Shown: positions 14,424-23,308 of the stretch, piece after piece
Numbering within the stretch: the stretch's first letter is position 1
How the letters are laid out: every line of letters starts with the position of its first letter
DNA from: Defluviitaleaceae bacterium
GTDB lineage: Bacteria > Bacillota > Clostridia > Lachnospirales > WQUN01
Assembly (NCBI GenBank): GCA_009786925.1
Contig: WRGY01000116.1
Location: 1 to 35,319 of the forward strand
Length of the DNA: 35,319 bases
Reading direction: 5' to 3'
Translations under genes and position numbers: made by a program
The notes under the pieces: generated by a model
What the model was told of the DNA's origin: nothing
The model's input: the letters and a program-made list of their open reading frames with translations, nothing else
Database searches by the model: none

Positions 14424-17400
14424 CTATTGCTCCAGTACTGTCACCAGCACTTTAAGGCTGACCAAGGCCTCCGCCAAATCGAGGTTTTGTATTTGCCTGT
14501 GGATGATGGCGGCTTCGGGGATGGATTGCAGGTCGTCGAGATATTTTTGGCTTTCAAAATTCTTTGTTTCCAGCAGTGGTGCCAGGTTTTCAAGAAGGCG
14601 GAGAGCCTTTTCATTGTCTTGTGGGGTACGTGTCACAGGTGGGGTGGTGATAGATGATATAACCTCGTTTAACTTTTCTTCCAATGCCGCCATATGGTCT
14701 GCGGGAAGGTCTTTGTCTGCGGCAAGTCGATGTTCTGTATATGCGGCGAGGTTAGAAAGTTCGTTTTCTTGGATAAGTGCGGCCAGACCCTTTAGGCTGT
14801 GTGCCAGACGGTGGGCTGTTTTCTTGTCGCCCTCTTGCAATGCCGCTGTGATTTTTTTATACGTATGCCTCTGGCCTGTTGCAAACTCCATGCGCAACTT
14901 GCGTAACAAGTCCTCGTCTTTTTGGAAGTTAACGATGTCGTCAGAAATCACAGGCAATGTCGCAGCCGCTACCACCTCGGGCGGATGTTTATCCTTTATA
15001 TATTTAACCAAAACCGTGTTTAATAACTCTGTCTGTAGAGGCTTTGACAAAAAGCTGTCAAAACCCGCTTTTATAAACTCCTCTGCCTGACCCATCAGAG
15101 CGTTTGCGGTTAGTACTACAATCGCGCTTGTATAGCCATCCTCACGCAGTTTTTGCATTGTTTCCGTTCCGCTTAGTCCCGGCATTGTTTGGTCCATAAA
15201 GATGATGTCATAGGTATTGCCCCGGGCTACGAGGTCGAGGGCTTTTTCGCCGCTATCGCAGGTTTCTATGCTTAACTCATAGAAGGCCAAGAGGCCTTTT
15301 GTTACATATACATTTGCCTCAATATCGTCTACCACGAGTACTCTGCCGTATGGCATACGCTGTGGTTTAAATTTGAAACGCTTTACGGCTGAGTTTGCCA
15401 GTTTAAACTGCTGTAGCTGTGCTACAGTGTCCGCACCCAGAGGTTCCGGATTTGATACCCTTTGCGGGATTTTTACCGTTATTGTAGTGCCTTTGTTTTC
15501 TTGGCTTTGCACATCAATTTCTGCATCCATCATTTTTACCAGCGAGTTTACTATGCTCATGCCCAGCCCCGTACCCGTAATCGTCGTGCTGGTATGGAAC
15601 TGCGCATACTCGTCAAACAATTTACTGATTTGCTCATCATTCATACCTATGCCCGTGTCTTTTATCTTTACAACAAGGTTTGTCGTATCCTGTGTGATTG
15701 GCTCGTGGTTTACATGCATTTCTACCGAGCCTGTTACAGTGTATTTAAAGGCATTAGAGAGCAAGTTGTTTACGATTTGCTCAATCCGCAGGATGTCGCC
15801 TTCGAGTGACAGAGGGAGACGCTCCGCGATATAAAGACTAAACTCGATGTCTTTGTCATGCAGATGTGTGGCATATACATGAGCCACATCCGTTATGATG
15901 TCGGGTGTGTCGTAGGGCTTTGTTGCTATTTCCATCTTGCCCGCTTCTATTTTTGATATGTCAAGGATGTCGTTTATGATACGTAGCAACAGCTCGGCAG
16001 AGCTGTGGATTTTTGTGAATATTTCTTCGAAATGCGGAGAAATCATAGGATTGCGCAGTTCGATTTCTGTTATACCCATGACGGCGGTGATGGGTGTACG
16101 GATTTCGTGACTCATGCCTGCAAGAAAGTGGCTTTTGGCTTTGTTGCTTGCTACAGCTACCTCTGTTGCTATGGCTTGCTCTTTTTCGTCATGCTCCAGC
16201 TTCATTATTTTAAAGAATGCACGCAGGTCACGAGCATATGCCACTATGCGGCGTTCTCCTGCGATTTCTAATGGGACAAAGCGCATTTCGCATGGGAGTT
16301 CTTCTCCGTTTTTTGTACAATGCAGATAGTATGGGACATCGAGTGGTTTGTTTGTTGATATTACTTCTTCCAGATACTGTTTTATCGTCTCTTCGGATGT
16401 TTTTTTGCTTGGCTGGATTTTTGGCGAAAATTTATAAAAATCATTTACATACTCACCGCGTGTGACAATCTCAAACAGGCCATACACAGAGCTGTTAACG
16501 TCCAAGACATTACCTTCATGGTCAAATGCTGTACAAAGCATGGGCGACGCATCAAACATCGCCTGTAGTTTTGTTGTGGTGTTGCGGCTATCCTCCATAC
16601 GCCGAGTAAAGCCCCATACAATCAGCATAATCGCAATAAAAATCGTAACAAGCACCGTAGAAAAAGCAAAAATAATATACATAACACTACGCATAACCGG
16701 AGTGCGTGTAATCTCTTGCGGCAGTACTGATGCAAATGTCCAACCGGGTGTGTTCATATAGGTAGCAATAAAGTATGCCTCACCAAAACGCAAATCGTAA
16801 AACATAACACGCTCACCCGATGCTATAGCATCGATAAAGTACGACCCGCTTGCGATTTCGTCCAGATAATGAGTACTGCCGTCCACTACAGATGCTAAGG
16901 CAAAAGCGGGATGATAGATAATCTCGTGGTTTGCACCGATGAGCATATTGTAGCCGCCCTTATCATCCGTGAGGCGGTGTGCTATTTCTATTGCCATATC
17001 TATAGAAATAGATACCCCAACAACTGCTCCGTACCCACTAAGGCTAGGTACCCACATGGCCAACGATACGACGACATCGCTCGAAACAACAGAGATATAG
17101 GGGTTTGTTACAACAATTTCGCCACCTGCATCTTTTGCATCTTCAAACCAGGGTGTATCAAGCATCTCCGGCATGTACCACGGCCCTCCCCAGAGACCCG
17201 TGATGGCGTAGCCGTTATTAAGCACGATATATATGTTTTCTATGAAATTATAGTCATCCACAAACTGTGCGGCTATTGCGGGGAAACATCCGTCAGAGCC
17301 AAGCGCACTCAAAGCGGATGACAACGAACGCACTGTCTGCGCCGCGTCATCAAACCAGCCCTCGATTTCCATTGCATGGATATATTTGTTGCGTTCGGCA

Positions 17401-17549
17401 AGCTCCAAGGCGTTTTCATAGATGGCGTTATGTACCACTGTATTTACGATAAATACCATGAGACCAAGGCCTATTGCAGATAAAAGAAAAATCCCCAAAA
17501 TAAGCTTGGTCGATAAAAGCAACCCTTTTTTTTGACTATGAGTAAACAC
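14424..17549 (-). CDS. Hybrid sensor histidine kinase (dCACHE-PAS-HisKA-HATPase-REC-HPt)
   Basis: A 1041-residue membrane protein. A membrane segment at about 13-38 and another at about 288-312 enclose a dCACHE-type extracellular sensor (GGPWYMPEMLDTPWF, VVSLAMWVPSLSGYG). A PAS domain (about 320-445) follows, then HisKA with FLAGMSHEIRTPITAVMG (phospho-His about 480), the ATPase domain (NNLLSNAFKYT, DTGIGM, GTGLGMSIV), a receiver domain (RVLVVDDIEAN...FMDQTMPG, Asp about 785; LSKPL) and an HPt domain (AHRLAHSLKGLA, His about 919). The last ~80 residues form a helical tail. It is a complete phosphorelay without a visible output regulator. The GTG start lies 14 bp inside thrC, so it is the third cistron of the thr operon. 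Confidence 0.93.
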   Translation of the reverse strand: MFTHSQKKGLLLSTKLILGIFLLSAIGLGLMVFIVNTVVHNAIYENALELAERNKYIHAMEIEGWFDDAAQTVRSLSSALSALGSDGCFPAIAAQFVDDYNFIENIYIVLNNGYAITGLWGGPWYMPEMLDTPWFEDAKDAGGEIVVTNPYISVVSSDVVVSLAMWVPSLSGYGAVVGVSISIDMAIEIAHRLTDDKGGYNMLIGANHEIIYHPAFALASVVDGSTHYLDEIASGSYFIDAIASGERVMFYDLRFGEAYFIATYMNTPGWTFASVLPQEITRTPVMRSVMYIIFAFSTVLVTIFIAIMLIVWGFTRRMEDSRNTTTKLQAMFDASPMLCTAFDHEGNVLDVNSSVYGLFEIVTRGEYVNDFYKFSPKIQPSKKTSEETIKQYLEEVISTNKPLDVPYYLHCTKNGEELPCEMRFVPLEIAGERRIVAYARDLRAFFKIMKLEHDEKEQAIATEVAVASNKAKSHFLAGMSHEIRTPITAVMGITEIELRNPMISPHFEEIFTKIHSSAELLLRIINDILDISKIEAGKMEIATKPYDTPDIITDVAHVYATHLHDKDIEFSLYIAERLPLSLEGDILRIEQIVNNLLSNAFKYTVTGSVEMHVNHEPITQDTTNLVVKIKDTGIGMNDEQISKLFDEYAQFHTSTTITGTGLGMSIVNSLVKMMDAEIDVQSQENKGTTITVKIPQRVSNPEPLGADTVAQLQQFKLANSAVKRFKFKPQRMPYGRVLVVDDIEANVYVTKGLLAFYELSIETCDSGEKALDLVARGNTYDIIFMDQTMPGLSGTETMQKLREDGYTSAIVVLTANALMGQAEEFIKAGFDSFLSKPLQTELLNTVLVKYIKDKHPPEVVAAATLPVISDDIVNFQKDEDLLRKLRMEFATGQRHTYKKITAALQEGDKKTAHRLAHSLKGLAALIQENELSNLAAYTEHRLAADKDLPADHMAALEEKLNEVISSITTPPVTRTPQDNEKALRLLENLAPLLETKNFESQKYLDDLQSIPEAAIIHRQIQNLDLAEALVSLKVLVTVLEQ

Positions 17550-18972
17550 TATTCAGCACCGCATCCTTCATCCCACTGACATCAACGGTGGTGGGATGCA
17601 AAATTTCTTTGCTCTGCAAATCTGCAAACTGCGTGGGTATATTACGCTTTGTAAGCTCTGACATCTTCTCGAGCAGGGCAAAGTCGTCATATTTTTCGTA
17701 TTTGTCACTTATGCTTGTCATCACAGTTTTTGGGAATTTGTAAGGGCTTGCGGTGGACAGGATTATGTCTTTTTTCGTAGAATCTGTGCTTTTCTTAACA
17801 TATGCCGCATATGCTACTGCCGTATGCGGGTCTATGAGATAGCCATGTTTGGTAAACATGGTTTTGATTGCCTCGCGCATCTCTTTTTCTGTGGCATAGT
17901 AGCCGACAAAATCTGAGGGTACAGGCATCGTAAACTTTTTCTTTTCTGTTAGGTTTTGCAATGCCGCCTTATCCGCAAGGTCATGTACCAGTCGCTCAAA
18001 ATTGCTGGGGACAAGAATATCCATAGATGGTGAATCCGTGACATAAAACGGCCTGTCAGAATCAAACACCCCTGTATCAAAATAGTCGCTAAGTACACGA
18101 TTTTCGTTGCTTGCACATACGAGTGTGGATATTGGCAAGCCCATCTTTTTTGCATAATATCCGGCCAAAATATTGCCGAAATTGCCTGTAGGTACGACAA
18201 AATCTACAGCATCTCCTCGAGTCATTCCGCCTTTAATCATCTGAGAATATGCATAGAAATAATAAACAATCTGCGGTACGAGCCGCCCCGTATTTATAGA
18301 ATTTGCCGAAGAAAACTCATATCCGTCGGTGTTTATCTTTGCATTTACTTCTTTGTCCAAAAAAATTTTTTTTACCTCACTCTGCGCGTCGTCAAAATTG
18401 CCCCTCACGCCTATTACAGACACATTCTTGCCTGTTTGCGTTATCATATGCTGCTTTTGAATCACACTAACGCCGTCCTGCGGGTAAAAAATAATAATCT
18501 TTGTCCCGGGTACATCCTTAAAGCCCTCCAACGCAGAGACACCCGTGTCTCCCGAGGTGGCGGTCAGTATAACCTGTGTGTTTTTGTTGCCTGTCTTTTT
18601 TAACGCGGTAGTCATCAAATGCGGAAGAAGCGACAATGCCATATCCTTAAATGCCAGAGTCCTGCCATGGAACAGCTCCAAAAACGCAACACTCGGGGTC
18701 TGTACAAGCGGTGCCACAGCGGGCGTATCAAAGTTTTCTGCACCATATGCGGCATTTATACAGCCGGAAAGTTCCTCTGGTGTATAGTCCGTGAAATAAT
18801 GACTCATCACCCATAGGGCATGTTCGTTGTAGTCGTAGGCGGAGCTTGGCAACTTATCAGGCGTGGGTATGGCAGAAGGTACATAAAGTCCACCATCCAA
18901 GGCAAGCCCCCTTACAATAGTTTCTGCTGACGTGAGTGGGGTTGTATCCCCGCGTGTGCTTGTGTATGTCAT
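17536..18972 (-). CDS. thrC: Threonine synthase
   Basis: A 478-residue PLP enzyme converting O-phosphohomoserine to threonine. The N-terminal TYTSTRGDTTPLTSAETIVRG and GLALDGGLYVPS are typical of the longer (E. coli/yeast-type) threonine synthases. The PLP lysine is in TLAFKDMALS (K109), and TATSGDTGVSALEGF and NFDDAQSEVKKIF follow. The length is normal. The ATG overlaps the thrB stop by 4 bp (ATGA), so the two are coupled. The last 14 bp overlap the start of the hybrid kinase gene. No transcription attenuator is seen. Confidence 0.96.
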   Translation of the reverse strand: MTYTSTRGDTTPLTSAETIVRGLALDGGLYVPSAIPTPDKLPSSAYDYNEHALWVMSHYFTDYTPEELSGCINAAYGAENFDTPAVAPLVQTPSVAFLELFHGRTLAFKDMALSLLPHLMTTALKKTGNKNTQVILTATSGDTGVSALEGFKDVPGTKIIIFYPQDGVSVIQKQHMITQTGKNVSVIGVRGNFDDAQSEVKKIFLDKEVNAKINTDGYEFSSANSINTGRLVPQIVYYFYAYSQMIKGGMTRGDAVDFVVPTGNFGNILAGYYAKKMGLPISTLVCASNENRVLSDYFDTGVFDSDRPFYVTDSPSMDILVPSNFERLVHDLADKAALQNLTEKKKFTMPVPSDFVGYYATEKEMREAIKTMFTKHGYLIDPHTAVAYAAYVKKSTDSTKKDIILSTASPYKFPKTVMTSISDKYEKYDDFALLEKMSELTKRNIPTQFADLQSKEILHPTTVDVSGMKDAVLNSVYS

Positions 18973-19865
18973 AGTACCCGCGCTCCTTCCAAGTCTGCGT
19001 GCAAGATTTTTACATCCCAGTTTTCATCAAATCCCTTTACAAAGTCCTTCATCTTCTTTGCTAAGGATTTTTCCTTTTTTCGTGGTGCTATTGCAATAAT
19101 AGTAGGCCCCGCACCACTCATAAAAACACCATCCGCGCCGCTGTCCATAGCCTTTTCAAAAATCTTATCCATGTTAGGAATCAATGTGCCGCGATATGGC
19201 TGGTGAATCCTATCGTTAACTGCAACACCCAAGTTGCCCCAGCTGTTACTCATCATAGAAGCAACAAAAAGCGAAGCTCGCGACACATTAAAAATAACAT
19301 CTGCACGAGAATAGTCCTGCGGCAAAATGCGCCGTGCCTTAGCCGTAGACAGCTTAAAATCAGGCACAAGCGTAACAAAAGAGAGCTCATCTGACGGCGT
19401 TATCTTTACATGATGCAATTTTTGCTCTTCGCCCTCCAGTACAGCTATTATCATGCCACCATACACAGCAGGTGCGACATTGTCAGGATGCCCCTCGATT
19501 TGGCAAGCCATCTGTGCCAGTTCGTCTACAGAAAGTGGTCGCCCTGTCAGCTCGTTAGACGCAAAAAGCCCTGCCACAATACAGGCAGAGCTACTCCCGA
19601 GTCCTCGCGTCATAGGTATATCATCATCCTGCGTAATTGCAAGTTCCGGCATTTTTTTGCCGACTTCATCATAAAATCGCGATATTACTTGATAAATCAA
19701 ATTATCCTTAGTCATAAATTGCTTGCTCACAGATTGCTTTATTTTAATAGAAAAAACATCGGACTCTTCTACAGTAATCTCGTTATACAAATTCAACGCC
19801 ATGCCTAGACAATCGAAGCCCGCTCCCATGTTTGCGGTAGTTGCAGGGACTTTTATTTTTAGCAT
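18969..19865 (-). CDS. thrB: Homoserine kinase
   Basis: A 298-residue GHMP-family kinase that phosphorylates homoserine for threonine synthase. KVPATTANMGAGFDCLGMAL opens the protein; the ATP-binding RGLGSSSACIVAG is at about 87-99 and the third GHMP motif is GVFMSGAGPTIIA near 245. A strong AAGGAAGG site precedes the ATG. It heads a thrB-thrC-kinase operon and is divergent from the pseudokinase gene. A minus-strand TATAAT at 19895-19900 is a likely -10. Confidence 0.96.
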   Translation of the reverse strand: MLKIKVPATTANMGAGFDCLGMALNLYNEITVEESDVFSIKIKQSVSKQFMTKDNLIYQVISRFYDEVGKKMPELAITQDDDIPMTRGLGSSSACIVAGLFASNELTGRPLSVDELAQMACQIEGHPDNVAPAVYGGMIIAVLEGEEQKLHHVKITPSDELSFVTLVPDFKLSTAKARRILPQDYSRADVIFNVSRASLFVASMMSNSWGNLGVAVNDRIHQPYRGTLIPNMDKIFEKAMDSGADGVFMSGAGPTIIAIAPRKKEKSLAKKMKDFVKGFDENWDVKILHADLEGARVL

Positions 19866-19894
19866 GGTAACACCTTCCTTTGCATAGTGAATTT

Positions 19895-19900
19895 ATTATA
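19895..19900 (-). promoter_or_regulatory. thrB: Candidate -10 element for the thrB operon
   Basis: TATAAT on the minus strand lies about 30 bp before the thrB ATG. The -35 region at 17 bp spacing is a poor match to TTGACA, so activation by a regulator binding the nearby dyad at 19932-19956 is possible. Confidence 0.45.
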
Positions 19901-19931
19901 GTGCATTTCTAAAAAAAGTGATATACTTGCG

Positions 19932-19956
19932 TTGACATTTTCTAAGAATTTGTCAA
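19932..19956. promoter_or_regulatory. Operator-like dyad between thrB and the pseudokinase gene
   Basis: A 25-bp dyad: outer arms TTGACA and TGTCAA and inner arms TTCT/AGAA, with 10 of 12 positions symmetric. TTGACA could double as the -35 of a rightward promoter for the pseudokinase gene, although the matching -10 (AATTTG region) is weak. Its place between two divergent operons suits a shared repressor or activator site. Confidence 0.5.
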
Positions 19957-19980
19957 TTTGTTATTTTTGGGGGGAGACTT

Positions 19981-21771
19981 TTGCCGCTTCCGATAGATGT
20001 AAAACCCTATGAGCTAAACAGTGTAACAGGTGGGGACAACTATATGACCCACTACAAGGCCACCGGTGCAGATGGGGACGAGTTTGTAATCACCGAGTTT
20101 TATCCGACATATATGGTTAAACGCGAGGACGATGGTACGCTTGCGGTCAGTGAGCGGTTTTCCAAGGAGTTTATCGCCGACCGCGAAGAGTTTGTGCGTC
20201 GTGCAGAGGGTTTTCAAGAAATCCGCGACGCTTCTTTGCATCCTGTTGTCGAAATTTTCGAACGCAATCAGACTGCATATATGGTACGCAAAGCCTGTGG
20301 AATGACAAGCGTTGACCAGTTTATGGGTAGTCAGACCATGGACTATGATGAGGCTTACTATTTTATACGGCCGATTATATTGAGCATGGCGCAGGCGGCA
20401 GAAAAGGGCATGATGTTTAACATCACCTTTGCTGATTTTAGGGTAAATGCATATAGGCAGCTTGTGCTTTGCGCGCCTCCTGCATGGGACAGTAATTTCC
20501 ATCCGCAGCTTACCGAGACTGTAAAGCTGTATTACAGGCTCGTAACCGGGGTAGAAGCCCCTGCACAAAATGCACCTGCATTCAGTGCATATGGTATAGA
20601 GGTACCACCTCGTATAGAGTCGCTAGTACTGGAAATCCTGCAAGGGGATATTCTGTACGGCTCGCTTGATGATTTTTATAAAAAATTCAAATCCCTGCTG
20701 GATGTTAATTCTGATACAGACAAGGAATCAGGCAAAAAAACGCTTGCCATAATGCGCGGGGTAGTTATCGTATTGTTTGTGGCGTTTGCATTTAGTCTTG
20801 TATTGTTTGTTTTTGGGGCTGTAAGGGCGCGGGAAATGAGCAATTTTTGGGCTAATCCGGAGCTTTTTGTATCTGCCGAGGTTATGCCGGAACCAGAGCT
20901 TGATTTTTCTGATGTCACAATTACACATCCGCGTAATCCTGCCGACGCACTCACGGGTAGCTTTAGTACGCATAATGGATTCATGTTTTTCCGTGGCGAA
21001 GATGGGCTGATGGCGCGTTTTTATGCCGAGGTTGCGTTTATACCGGGTGCGACTCTCGGTGCGCTTGCTGATAACAGGCTTATTATACCGGGGGTTACAC
21101 CTTCGTATATCGTAGGGCATGGGCGTTATATATATTTTGTAGATACATCTTCGGGGGGTATGATTTATGCATCAACCACCTCCGGAGACGATTTTAGGCG
21201 CGTAACAGAACATGCCGCACTAAACCTTGCCGTCATCGACGGTCATCTCTTCTACACAAATACAGAAAAAAACCATCACCTGTATCGTATAAATTTGGAA
21301 ACAAAGCAAACGGAGCTGGTAGCCGCCCGGCCTGTATACTCTGTAATTGCACATGGGTCTTACCTGTTTTTTGTCACAGGTGGTGCAGATGCAAACGAGC
21401 TGTATATCTGGGATACAGAAGGCGACAACCCGGTAATCCTGGCCTCACGCTACGCAAAAGGTGCGATGAGAGTGAGCAGTGATGTCTTATTCTTCTTAGA
21501 TATAAACGGTCGTGTGCGCAGTATAGATTTTACAGGTCGCCCAATCGCAATACATGCCCCCGAAAATGTAAGTACATTCGACGTATATCTACAATTTATT
21601 GTGTTTGCAGAAGAGGGTCGCCATGTGCCGCGTATGTTTAATATGAACACGGGAGAATTTAATACTATTTCTTCTACAGAATGGGTAAGCTACCTGTGGA
21701 CGTTCGATAATGGCGTATATGCAATTGACCACAGAAATCCACACCGCATAATACATGCGGAATTGCCATAA
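19981..21771 (+). CDS. Membrane protein with a pseudokinase domain and an extracellular beta-propeller-like domain
   Basis: A 596-residue protein starting at TTG with GGGGGGAG upstream. Residues about 10-240 follow the fold pattern of bacterial Ser/Thr kinases that begin Y..Y.A....G..V.IKEFYP. Here the line is NYMTHYKATGADGDEFVITEFYPTYM-like, with Thr in place of the catalytic Lys; the HRD loop is replaced by NITFADFRVN, and no DFG is present, so it should be inactive. A single membrane segment lies at about 258-282. The outside part (about 310-596) has repeated blades (YIYFVDTSSGGMIYAST, GHLFYTNTEKNHHLYRINLE, YLFFVTGG...LYIWDTEGD) like the DUF5050 propeller. It may be a scaffold that senses the envelope from outside and signals inside; this is inference. 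The next two genes follow closely. Confidence 0.75.
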   Translation: MPLPIDVKPYELNSVTGGDNYMTHYKATGADGDEFVITEFYPTYMVKREDDGTLAVSERFSKEFIADREEFVRRAEGFQEIRDASLHPVVEIFERNQTAYMVRKACGMTSVDQFMGSQTMDYDEAYYFIRPIILSMAQAAEKGMMFNITFADFRVNAYRQLVLCAPPAWDSNFHPQLTETVKLYYRLVTGVEAPAQNAPAFSAYGIEVPPRIESLVLEILQGDILYGSLDDFYKKFKSLLDVNSDTDKESGKKTLAIMRGVVIVLFVAFAFSLVLFVFGAVRAREMSNFWANPELFVSAEVMPEPELDFSDVTITHPRNPADALTGSFSTHNGFMFFRGEDGLMARFYAEVAFIPGATLGALADNRLIIPGVTPSYIVGHGRYIYFVDTSSGGMIYASTTSGDDFRRVTEHAALNLAVIDGHLFYTNTEKNHHLYRINLETKQTELVAARPVYSVIAHGSYLFFVTGGADANELYIWDTEGDNPVILASRYAKGAMRVSSDVLFFLDINGRVRSIDFTGRPIAIHAPENVSTFDVYLQFIVFAEEGRHVPRMFNMNTGEFNTISSTEWVSYLWTFDNGVYAIDHRNPHRIIHAELP

Positions 21772-21808
21772 GGCGTATGTATAAGAAAATATAAAAGGAG
21801 GCCGTACC

Positions 21809-22153
21809 ATGGCAAACTCAAACGAAAAAATGCGTGTGCTTGACCTTTTGGAGTCGGGCAAAATCACCACGGCAGAAGCATCACAACTACTTGAGGTGTT
21901 AAACGCCCCGAAATTTATGACAAAGGAAACACGCGAAAATGCAGAAGAAAAACTGCGTCACTTTGCCAAGGAGTGCAACAAGTTTGCAAAGGAAGTAGGC
22001 TGTAAGGCAAAAGAGATGTACAAAGAAGCAGAGCCAAAAATAAAAAAAGCAAGCCAATCAGCACTGGAAAAAGCCGCAACTGCACTGGATAATCTGGCCA
22101 ACAGTATAAACGAGTCGCTGGATAAAGCGGATGACGAGCCAAAGGAAAACTAA
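21809..22153 (+). CDS. Small SHOCT-like protein with a helical amphipathic tail
   Basis: A 114-residue protein with AAAAGGAGG upstream. Residues 5-32 (NEKMRVLDLLESGKITTAEASQLLEVL) match the short helical module found at the N-terminus of YvlB/LiaX-like and DUF2089-related proteins (the SHOCT-like motif), which mediates oligomerisation or partner binding. The rest is Lys/Glu/Ala-rich and predicted helical or coiled-coil. It lacks the DUF4097 beta domain of YvlB. It lies between the pseudokinase and PpiC genes, so a role in an envelope stress response is plausible but unproven. Confidence 0.7.
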   Translation: MANSNEKMRVLDLLESGKITTAEASQLLEVLNAPKFMTKETRENAEEKLRHFAKECNKFAKEVGCKAKEMYKEAEPKIKKASQSALEKAATALDNLANSINESLDKADDEPKEN

Positions 22154-22163
22154 GGAGACTAAC

Positions 22164-23300
22164 ATGAACAAAGAACGGATAAAAGGCATCATAATAGGAT
22201 TTGCATTATGCGCACTTTTGGCGGCTACGACAACAGCAGTCATCGCCGCGGTGCAATCAGTAACCAAAGAGGTGACATACGGAGTAGGAGTGACTCTGCA
22301 TGGGAGTGTCATTGAGTTTTCTGAGATTGACCGCCCGTTTATGGTTGACGGCAGGGTGTTTTTGCCGATGAGGGCTGTTGCAGAGTTGGTGGGGCTTCCC
22401 GTAGACTTTGATACAGAAAACAATATGGTAATCCTGGGTGACAGAGATATTGCTACGATTGGTACGGTGGCTACGGTAAACGGCGTAGAAGTTGATGCGA
22501 CAGATATAGGCATGTGGTTGCAGGAGGCGGTATTTAATGTAATGCTTTCGGGGCAACAAGATGACGACGCAGTACGCGAAGAGGCCGTGCGTTTGGCGGC
22601 CATAGGCATTATGTTTGCGGAGTATGCCGCCGCACATGATATTACACTTTCAGATGAACGGATTGCTTCGACACATCAAGAGCTGGCGCATATGAGAGCA
22701 AATTTTGGCGACATGTTTGATGAAATCATGCGCTCGTCAGGTTTTTCTAACGAAGAACAACTAATCAATGCGATGCTCTCCTTTGCATTAGCCGAAGAAG
22801 TAGTAAGCAGGATAATGGCAAGTGACGAAAAGCTTGATGCTCTCGGTATTGAACAACCCGAAGAGGAAGAAGTATTTGCGGCAAAGCATATTCTAATCTC
22901 ATTGGATTACGAAAATGCAGAAGAACTGGCTTATGAGCTGTTAGAACGCGCTCTTGCGGGAGAAGATTTTGCCGCACTCGTAGCCGAATACGGTCAAGAC
23001 CCCGGGATGGAACAAAGCCCCGAGGGATATACATTCACTCGGGGCGTGATGGTCATGCCTTTTGAACAAGCCACAGTAGAGCTGGAAATCGGCGAAATTA
23101 GCGGTGTTGTGTATAGCCAATTTGGTTATCACATTATTTTGCGTACCGAGCCAAACATGGACGACATAATGCGTCCGTGGGGTCAAGAAAGCTTGTCGCA
23201 AATATTACAAAGCTCTATATATCAACTCTTTGAAGAAAAAGTCGATGATGCAAAAATTATTTTTTTGCCTGCATTGGAGCTGGTGCCTGTTCCAAATTAG
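22164..23300 (+). CDS. Exported PpiC-type peptidyl-prolyl isomerase with a copper-amine-oxidase-N-like stalk
   Basis: A 378-residue protein. The start ATG 22164 follows TAAGGAG at the proper distance; an earlier in-frame ATG lies inside the upstream gene and is not needed. An N-terminal signal anchor (about 5-28) is followed by a segment like the copper-amine-oxidase N-terminal repeat (FMVDGRVFLPMRAVAELVG near 54-72). Next come a SurA/PrsA-like helical part and a parvulin domain at about 235-330 (AAKHILISL, FAALVAEYGQDPG, EISGVVYSQFGYHIILR). It should help fold exported proteins at the outer face of the membrane. The combination differs from PrsA, which is a lipoprotein with a lipobox; none is seen here. 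Confidence 0.87.
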   Translation: MNKERIKGIIIGFALCALLAATTTAVIAAVQSVTKEVTYGVGVTLHGSVIEFSEIDRPFMVDGRVFLPMRAVAELVGLPVDFDTENNMVILGDRDIATIGTVATVNGVEVDATDIGMWLQEAVFNVMLSGQQDDDAVREEAVRLAAIGIMFAEYAAAHDITLSDERIASTHQELAHMRANFGDMFDEIMRSSGFSNEEQLINAMLSFALAEEVVSRIMASDEKLDALGIEQPEEEEVFAAKHILISLDYENAEELAYELLERALAGEDFAALVAEYGQDPGMEQSPEGYTFTRGVMVMPFEQATVELEIGEISGVVYSQFGYHIILRTEPNMDDIMRPWGQESLSQILQSSIYQLFEEKVDDAKIIFLPALELVPVPN

Positions 23301-23308
23301 CATCAGTT

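Noticed and set aside
14275-15090. Plus-strand open frame opposite the hybrid kinase gene
   Set aside because: Ser/Arg/Cys-rich product with no family pattern; the opposite strand encodes clear HPt and receiver domains.
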